Assembly: GCA_023897205.1 (NCBI GenBank)
Contig: JAHWDD010000003.1
Span: 6,017,665 to 6,081,664, forward strand
Source of the DNA: Exophiala sp. HKRS030
Lineage: Eukaryota; Ascomycota; Eurotiomycetes; Chaetothyriales; Herpotrichiellaceae
DNA: 64,000 nt
Direction of reading: 5' to 3'
Shown: positions 56,812 to 64,000 of the stretch, piece after piece
How the letters are laid out: the number at the start of each line of letters is the position of its first letter
Numbering within the stretch: the stretch's first letter is position 1
Notes under the pieces: generated by a model
Seen by the model: only the letters and a program-made list of their open reading frames with translations
Told to the model about the DNA's origin: nothing
Databases searched by the model: none
Translations under genes and position numbers: made by a program

Positions 56812-58780
56812 TTATGTAGACAACTCGTGCAAGCGGCCACTTAGCTCACCTGGTAGTTCGTGCCGTGCCGTTCTGTCATCTACCAACTCCCTTATCCTCG
56901 ATTGCCGATTAGTGACCTCTGAGGGCAGACTTTTTTCACGCCGTTGTGATAAGTTTCGCCGGCGCCGCCAGAAAACGACGATGGTGATGACTATCCCTGC
57001 TACTACCAGTGCTACTCCAATGCCAATGCCAACACGTGCTCCTATTGTCAGCTTAAAACCTTGACGGGGCTCCCCAGATTTGGTAAAAATCTGGCTGACT
57101 TCAGGTGAGTCCCAGCCAAATATTGGCTCCGTATGCTCCTGATTCCATCTCTTCACGATCGCTGGCGGGGTATAGTTAGCGCGTTTATACCTATCGGTCC
57201 ACTAGACACCAGAACTGAGTTAATAGGGGAATAACACAGTATAAGGACAGGCCTTGGGATGGGCGGTTAGATGCCAATGGAAAGGACGTACCTCGAGCTC
57301 CTCGAGATCGTAGACGCGGAAGGGGCTTGGCTCGCACAAGATTTGCTCTTCGCTATGTTCAGCATCGACATCGCCACCAACGCCAATGCCACCGACGGTA
57401 ACAAAGCTAGACCCGACGATCTCACAACTATGGCCCCCGAGTGGACGTCGGGCAGTCGCTCCACCAAGTCTGAACCACCGGAAGGCAGGGATGGTAAGAA
57501 CCCACACATCTTCATCCATGGTTTCGTATCGCCTTTCGGCCGTTCGTGAGGTCCCATATAGGTAGATTTCCGACGAACCGTTCGAGGAAGCCGACGCAGA
57601 GCACAAATCCATGTCGATGTTGGGAAACTCCGCCTCTTCGCTGGAAGTGGTTTGAGTTAGCCACTTGTCTGTAGCTATGTCATACACGTTAATGGTCATA
57701 GCATTTGGTTTCTATCTCTCATTAGACTTCCTGGTGGCCTATCTTCACGTGAGACGTAGGCCAGAGACGTGCTTACCATATATGATTGAGGCTCCGATAG
57801 AGGACCGCTAAAGATGTTGTTCACGAATTGCCCAACGTTCGGCCCGAAACTACTAGGTATCGAGATCAAAACTCCAGATCCTGGAGTGGGAACGTGATGG
57901 CAAAACCCGCCTTTCATAGTTTGAGGATTCGACGTTTGCTCAGCTAAGTCGCTGAGACTCCTATTTCTGATGGTGTTATTACCATCAGAAAATATAATCA
58001 TCGAGCCGGATACAGTGCCCTGGGGCCAGTAAGGATAGTCATAATTTTCTTGCTGGTGTTGCCTGGTAGTCACACCGCCGAGTACAAAATGAAGGCCCAG
58101 TGATGTCGCAGAACAGAAGGCGCTGTGGGATGTTCGGTCAAAGTCGTCGCCTGTTACACTGACAAAGTCCCAAGTTTGATCCATCACATCGAAGCTCCAG
58201 ATGGCACGTCTTCGAGGGAAAGGCTGTTGACTGGTAAAGTTAACTCGTGGATCACTGGCATTGCCTCCACCACCAAAGAATCCTCCTGTCTCATAGACTT
58301 TCTTCCCCGAAGCGTCGGACCAAAGCACCTGATTGCTTGGCCATGGTATATCGATTGTTCTTTCAAATGAAGTGAGCTCGGGGATACTGCCCAATCTGAA
58401 GCCTTCGGGGATCTTAGAAGCGTTGAAATCACTGCTGAGGTCAAGGGCCCACAGGTAGGGACCTACAATGAGATTTCAGCCAGAAGCTCTTCAATTTTCT
58501 TCAGTAATTTGCAACAAATCGACATACTATTTCCACGAGTAAGGTTCTGGCCGTTGACTCCCCAACCAACCCTAACCCAGCACCATCCATAACTGTAGTA
58601 TACTGTAGTTCCGATAAGAACACCTGCATCAAGTCTAAGTAAGTGCGTGTGACAGACCACGATTATTCCCTTGACATACTGCTTGTGGTCCAGCCCGAGC
58701 ACCAATTATCGTAATCGCTGCTATCGAGAGCCGTTGCTCTCGAAGTGTATGAGAACCAGAAGTAGAAAAAAAAGAAACAT
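56812..58780 (-). CDS. Kelch-repeat single-pass membrane protein, 5' end uncertain
   Basis: Five - strand exons are read: about 58780-58680, 58623-58528, 58462-57777, 57711-57292 and 57201-56812. After the first, all join in frame. The ectodomain has kelch-like blocks (WCSGWTTSSVLIGTTVYYSYG, PYLWALDLSS, GLHFVLGGVTT, NVYDIATDKW, RRPLGGHSCEIVGSSFVTVGG) and many N-glycosylation sites. One membrane span (VGIGIGVALVVAGIVITIVVFW) is followed by a basic cytosolic tail. This is a common ascomycete architecture of unknown role. The N-terminus is unresolved: an ATG at 58780 opens a hydrophobic signal-like frame (MFLFF), but it joins the WCSGW frame only if the run of eight T (58766-58773) is one base shorter. 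Otherwise the signal peptide lies in an unseen upstream exon. Confidence 0.75.
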
Positions 58781-60102
58781 TCTCACTGAGCGTTCTGGGA
58801 ACTCAGAGCCGCAATCTCTTCTTCGATTCAAAACAAAAGATGAGGCAGATTCGGATGGAAGTAAATGACTTAGTCGAGGCTGGGTGATTAGGTAGGTGGT
58901 AGCGTAAATCGATACTGACCACCCAAATATAGGTACTTTTCTTCGTTGCCCATTAGTTAGTAGTTAGCATCCAGTTGCCCTTGAAAGCACGACAAGACCC
59001 TTGGCTTCGCTAGTTATTGACAGGCATGCTTGATGCAGTTGGGCAGCCATGGTCACCGTCTCTCTCTCGACAGCTCCAAGCCGTCCACACACAAGAGAAA
59101 TGAACGAGTTATGGCGGATGTGGCTTCGACTGCATTCTTGGCTCAACCTGATCGCGCGCCATATATCATAGTCTTGTTCCTGCTTGTGCGGGAAAGGGCC
59201 CTTGATGATGACTTTATTGCACGTCTCGGCTTTTGATCTGAAACTGAAATTGACATATCTGCTGAGCTGTCAACCATTACGGGATGTAATTGAGAGGGTA
59301 CCCGAGGAATATTTAGCAGGCACGAAGCCAAGAGATAAAGTGTGGACGAGAGTGCTGCCAAGTCTACTCGTACCATAAATAGGCCATTGTGATCCTCTGA
59401 AGGGCAATGGAGTCAAGAAGAGATGCCTTCCCAAGGCTGCAATACCAAGATGGGACTGAACATTACGTATCTGCTGCACGTTTTCTTTGGGTTGCGAAAC
59501 TCCCTTCTACTATCGGATCACCTGGTTGAGGTTATACCAGGCGCCAATCGAACCTGATCTCCTAGTGGACAGTACGTGATGTGGGTACAACGAGCTAAAT
59601 CGCAAAATGGCGTAGCCTATTCCGACTGATGGCGTCGCCGCAGCAAGGGTGGCATGGGTGAACATAACAAGGGCCAGTAGCAGGGTTATGAGGTTTAAAG
59701 CGGACAGCCTAGATCCTCTCGGCGATTCAGAGAGTCCAAAAAGTTCAAAGAGTGTAGATCAGGTCAACCAACTGTTAATCGCACAACAATCATCAACAGA
59801 GCCCACAGGAGGTGATATTTAATTATAAAACCGTCATAAATCTAGCTACCCCCAGAATTAAGCCAACACTTCCGACACTCAACAGTACAGCTTGTGAGAG
59901 AATCAAAAATCAAGAACTCTTTAGGGTTGCAATAACTCATAGGATAAGCCGGTGACTGGGAATTGTGGAAACCCAAAATATAGCTGATGCCTTCACCATT
60001 CGCAACAAGCCTTTCCTAGACCCAACATCATTCCAACAAATAGGCAGCGGTGAGCATAGTTTCCACTCCGAGTATAGAAGCAAGGCAAAGTAAGGAAAAG
60101 AG
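58781..60102. other. Divergent promoter region
   Basis: No gene is supported in 1.3 kb between the kelch gene (-) and the dehydrogenase gene (+). It may hide a first exon of the kelch gene. Confidence 0.5.
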
Positions 60103-61303
60103 ATGGCACCATCCACGCCCGGCGCCCAGCCCTACGGCACCAGCATTATCCAATCTGGCCCTGTGGATTTCACACAAGCCATCAACCACGACAACATCAG
60201 AGGGAAAACCATCGTCATCACCGGCGGCGCATCAGGCTTCGGGGCCGCATGCTTCGCCAAATGGGCCTTACACGGCGCCAACGTGATCATCGGCGATGTC
60301 AACGAGACCGCGGGCACAGAACTGGTGGCCCAGCTTCGTGCCAGCACCAACAACCAAAACCACCACTTCATCCGCCTGGACGTGACCAGCTGGACGAGCC
60401 AGACAGCTTTCTTCAAGCAGGCCGCCACGCTAAGCCCGCACGGCGGCATCGACCATGTCATGGCCAACGCGGGCGTCGCCATTACTCCGGAGAACGAGTT
60501 CTTCGAGGAACCACCGGATTATCTCAACATCGAGAACCCCCCACCACCAGCACACAGAACGTTGGATATCAATCTGAACGGTGTCATTCTCACGACGCAT
60601 TTGGCGCTGGCATATCTTTCGCGGAATCCCGGCAGTGACAAGGTCAAGGTCGGGGAGCATACGGGTCAGAGAGATAGGCATTTGATTCTGGTCGCGAGTA
60701 TTGCTGGATTCAGTCCGCTGCCAACTCTACCGTACTACGCGGCGGCGAAACATGGCGTTGTCGGCTTGTGGCGCACGTTGAGGTTGACTACGCCTATCAA
60801 GCATGGCGTGCGTGTCAATATGATCAATCCCTGTGAGTTCTATGTGCTTCCATCTCTACTTGAGTCGCAATACAGGTTCTGTGGCGCTACTGGAACTCTT
60901 TATGCTACATCGGCTGATGAGGAGTGTAACTACAGATTTCGTCGATACCCCTATACTAGGTGCGGGAGGGAGTCTAGTCCTTGCCGGAGGCGCAATGGCA
61001 GAGAAGGACGACGTTATCGAGGCAGTTACTAGACTCGTGGCAGATCAGGGCATCATCGGCCGCGGATTGTGCATTGGTCCGAAAGCACCACCTGGCGTAG
61101 CGGAGCTGGCGGGTCTGAAACCTGCTGTGGAAGGACAAGCCGTTTGGGATGCTTATGCAGACGACTTCGAGCAGACTGATATCTTCATCCGCAGATTGAT
61201 TGGGATCACAAATCTCATCGCGACTGGAAGAGGGTGGAGTGGAATTGTGAGTGATGTGCTTGCGAAGGTCAAACATGGAGTGCGGACGGCACTGGGTTTT
61301 TAG
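60103..61303 (+). CDS. Short-chain dehydrogenase/reductase
   Basis: Two exons (60103-60832, 60936-61303) join in phase 1 to 365 residues. The Rossmann motif is TGGASGFG (about residues 40-47), with Asp near 65 at the end of strand 2, which favours NAD(H). NAG lies near 122-124, Ser near 199 (LVASIAG), and the catalytic YxxxK at Tyr212/Lys216 (YYAAAKHG). The exon junction restores MINPYFVDTP, the usual SDR segment after strand 6. An insertion of acidic/Pro residues (PENEFFEEPPDYLNIENPPP, about 129-148) and a long C-terminal extension make it larger than a typical 250-residue SDR; fungal 15-PGDH-like or averantin-dehydrogenase-like enzymes are similar. No signal or membrane segment is seen. The substrate is unknown. 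Confidence 0.9.
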
Positions 61304-61760
61304 GGCTTGTCGCCGGTATTCTCGGGACAAGTCTTGTTATGACGATGCCTTCAAGATGCATAGACGAATTATATTGGAAGGTATAGGATAGACAAGCATG
61401 ATCACCCAAGAAAAGAATATAACAAGACTCTGAAAGTGGGCTCGAGTGTACGAGGCTTCGCAACAGCTTCGGGATAGTTTCCCAATTCGGGACTTCGTCC
61501 TCCACCTTGAAGTTCAGTGCCGACGATGAGATGAGAAAGGAGAAGCCTCACTCTCTAAACATCACACAGACGCCTTGAAGATACTGATACCCTGAAAGCG
61601 AATACGCCATCGCTCGCTTGAACTCTCCTTCAAACACTCGGCGATCCAAGCGGAACGTCCCTCAACGACAACCTCCAACAGACCTGAATCTCCCCATCTT
61701 GGGACGAGTCTATCGCAAAAGCATGTACCACTTTCCCCCAGCCTGGGAATCGGTACATGT
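61304..61760. other. Intergenic region
   Basis: No gene is seen in 0.46 kb; it holds the 3' end of the dehydrogenase gene and the promoter of the glycosyltransferase gene. Confidence 0.6.
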
Positions 61761-63789
61761 ATGAGTCGGCCAACCCCGAATTCAAGCCATGTGCTGAGCA
61801 TGCTGAGGTCTCGAAGGACTCTTATTCTTACGTTCCTGATCATCGTCGCGGTCCTTACCACTCTCGTTCTCCGAGATTCCAACGATAGTCCCAGCCACCT
61901 CCCACAAGACTCGACGGGCAGTCGACCTCACGGTCAACATGCCCCGGAACAGAACCCTTCCGTTTTGCCTGCGAGCTCCCTGACACACCCTATACATCAA
62001 CTGGTGGCGCAGTCTGAGAAGGAATTCAACACTGTCCTCGCTAGACAATCTAAGTCTTTGGCCGACGCTGTTGCCGAATATCGCAGACGTTACAAGCTAC
62101 CTCCACCACCGAACTTTGACAAATGGTACAAGTTTGCGAAGAAGAGGGGGGTGGAGTTGATTGACGAGTTCGACACCATCCATCATCAACTCCTCCCCTT
62201 CTGGGCCTTGGAACCTGCGGTGATAAGAGAAAGGGTGCGAGAAGCGATTGGGTTTGATAATGCCTTCATTTCGGTCATGATCCGAAATGGTCAAGTCACC
62301 AAGGTTGATGGAGGAGGTGATATGTACAAATGGCATCGTGAAGCAACACCGGTCATGATCAAAGATTTCATCAAATATCTACCAGACATGGATTTGGCCT
62401 TCAACATTCACGATGAGCCGAGAGTCGTTATGCAACATGATGATCTCCTCCACCATGTCCAGGTTGCCACAGACAAAAACATGCCAAAGGCATATGGCAA
62501 TCAGAGTCCTCAGAACAAATGGTCACCTCGTCCAGAAGATCTTGGTGAAGGTGTACGCATCAAAGAATACAAAACCACCCGCTTCAACAAGTTCGCACAC
62601 CAGCCTACTTGGAGCAACTCGCGCATCTCCTGTTCTCCAGATAGCCCTGCTCGCAATTGCCTCAGCGACAACTGTCCAGACGACGACAGCGCATACACGA
62701 ATCTTCCATTAGGGTTCATTCAGAACACTACGGCCTTCTCCGACATTTGCAACTCTCCAAGTCTGGAAAAGACCTTTGGATTTTTCGATCGTCCCAATGC
62801 CTTTGACGTGACTCACGATCTCTTCCCCGTCTTCTCACAATCCAAAATCTCTAGCTTTCAAGACATTCTCTACCCCTCTCCGTGGTACTATATGGGCCGC
62901 GTAAAGTACGAACCTGAACGGGACATGCCGTGGGAGGAAAAAGCACCAACGATGTACTGGCGTGGTAGTACAACAGGTGGCTTCTCTCGCGATGGAGGCT
63001 GGCGCCGCCAACACCGCCAACGATTTCTTTCCAAAATCCAACCACTTAACCCATCAAAGATCCTCGAACTCGACAATTCCACGACAGGTGCTGCGGAATC
63101 CCCTAAACTCTGGCGCGAGAAGTCTATCCCAGGAGAGTCCCTCTCTCACTACTTCGACGTCAAATTCACCCACATTGGACAATGCGACCCAGGCGATTGC
63201 GATGCCCAACGCGCATATTTCGGTACCGTTGAACCTGTCAACATGTTCGACGCCTTGGCCTCGCGCTACCTGTTGGACATTGACGGCAACGCCTTCTCCG
63301 GCCGCTACTACGCCTGGCTCTTGTCGAAGTCTCTCGTCTACAAACTCGCCATCTTCCGTGAATGGCACGACGAATGGTTGACCCCATGGGTTCACTATGT
63401 CCCGTTGAGTCTCAAGGGTGATGAATATGTAGAAGCACTCAGATACTTCGACCAAGAGGAGACCGGCAAGATCGAGGCCCGCAGGATCGCGGACCAAGGC
63501 AGAGATTGGGCTGCCAGAGCTTTGAGGAATCAAGATCTCGAGGTTTGGTACTTTAGGTTACTGCTTGAGTAAGTCTGATGTCCCTTCCCTCTTCATCCTT
63601 TGTATCACTGTCGTCTTCCTATCATTTAATTGCCATGTCCCCCACGGCCGCCAATCCTTTCGAATGCGTTTGCTACCATTATCCCTCTCCTTCTCAGCAA
63701 AATCATCTAGCTAACACAATCCCTTTCGTGGAAACAGATACGGCCGCCTCATCGACGACGACCGATATAACATCGGCTTCAGCCTGTAA
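61761..63789 (+). CDS. GT90 / CAP10-domain glycosyltransferase, type II membrane protein
   Basis: Two exons (61761-63568, 63738-63789) join to 619 residues. A short cytosolic N-terminus (MSRPTPNSSHVLSMLRSRR) and one signal-anchor span (TLILTFLIIVAVLTTLVL) predict a Golgi type II protein. A stem of Pro/Ser residues follows. The catalytic domain contains the CAP10 features: WYYMGRVKYEPERDMPWEEKAPTMYWRGSTTGG, HRQRFL, and the C-terminal RYLLDIDGNAFSGRYYAWLLSKSLVYKL...WLTPWVHYVPL. The family adds xylose or glucose; Cryptococcus Cap10/Cxt1 and animal Rumi are members. The second exon completes the C-terminus with EYGRLIDDDRYNIGFSL. The acceptor of the donor/target sugar cannot be told; a role in cell-wall or glycoprotein glycans is likely. 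Confidence 0.9.
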
Positions 63790-64000
63790 ATTAGTAGACA
63801 TATATCCACAGAGAATATAGATGGAAAAACCACTATTAACACCAGCACAAACCCTTCCCGTTCCACATCTCATGAAATCCTGTTCTGTCGAGTACCCGCA
63901 CTCGCCATCCATCTATCCATCCACGCATACATTACATACCTATATACACCACCATCGTAGTCTGCCTGCTCGCTCGATCCCTCCCTTGACACGCAGACCA
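63790..64000. other. 3' flank of the glycosyltransferase gene
   Basis: No gene is seen in the last 211 bases; ATCCATCC-type short repeats lie near 63905-63925. Confidence 0.6.

Overview
The window looks like a gene-rich stretch of chromosome from a filamentous ascomycete (Pezizomycotina). Genes lie on both strands. Introns are mostly short (about 50-110 nt) with GTAAGT/GTATGT-type donors and YAG acceptors. The recognisable proteins are fungal: Sur7-family membrane protein, Rav2/Rogdi, Met1-type siroheme enzyme, PTS2 peroxisomal thiolase, CAP10-domain glycosyltransferase. No rRNA, tRNA, CRISPR array or intact transposon was recognised. All splice structures were inferred by reading frame, splice signals and remembered family features; no search was run.

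Layout. 1-8.4 kb: repeat-rich, mostly non-coding sequence with one small Ser/Pro-rich gene (3.16-3.69 kb) and a long pyrimidine-rich leader. 8.4-14.8 kb: two CX5R phosphatases in tandem, an Msg5-like dual-specificity phosphatase and a myotubularin. 16.1-18.6 kb: an intracellular GH5 glucanase whose frame is broken by one base. 18.6-21.7 kb: no confident gene. 21.7-25.6 kb: three tandem, diverged copies of a tiny single-pass membrane protein with the same exon plan. 26.7-32.4 kb: a Sur7-family protein, Rav2/Rogdi and an unknown Ser-rich protein. 33.0-38.1 kb: a head-to-head pair of peroxisomal fatty-acid enzymes (Fat1-like acyl-CoA synthetase ending in AKL, and 3-ketoacyl-CoA thiolase with an N-terminal PTS2). 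38.8-48 kb: a cupin protein, a cytosolic GH1 beta-glucosidase and a GPH/SUT-type sugar transporter. 48.8-56.4 kb: V-ATPase subunit f (RNase kappa family), succinyl-CoA ligase alpha, Elp3 and Met1. 56.8-64 kb: a kelch-type membrane protein, a short-chain dehydrogenase and a GT90 glycosyltransferase.

The most notable unexplained item is the tandem family of 58-76 residue membrane proteins. Each has a conserved N-terminal half with the membrane segment, a phase-1 intron just after it, a divergent tail starting with an acidic/Glu-Leu motif, and a TATAAG element upstream. Two other themes are single-base frame breaks at homopolymers in otherwise conserved genes (GH5, ELP3, possibly the kelch gene), which suggest sequence errors, and an intergenic near-palindromic 9-mer (TACGGAGTA/TACTCCGTA) that recurs far above chance.

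How genes may work together: the Fat1/thiolase pair would activate and then cleave fatty acids in peroxisomes from one shared 1.6 kb control region. The GH1 enzyme and the sugar transporter may handle imported glucosides. Rav2 and subunit f both serve the V-ATPase but are 20 kb apart.
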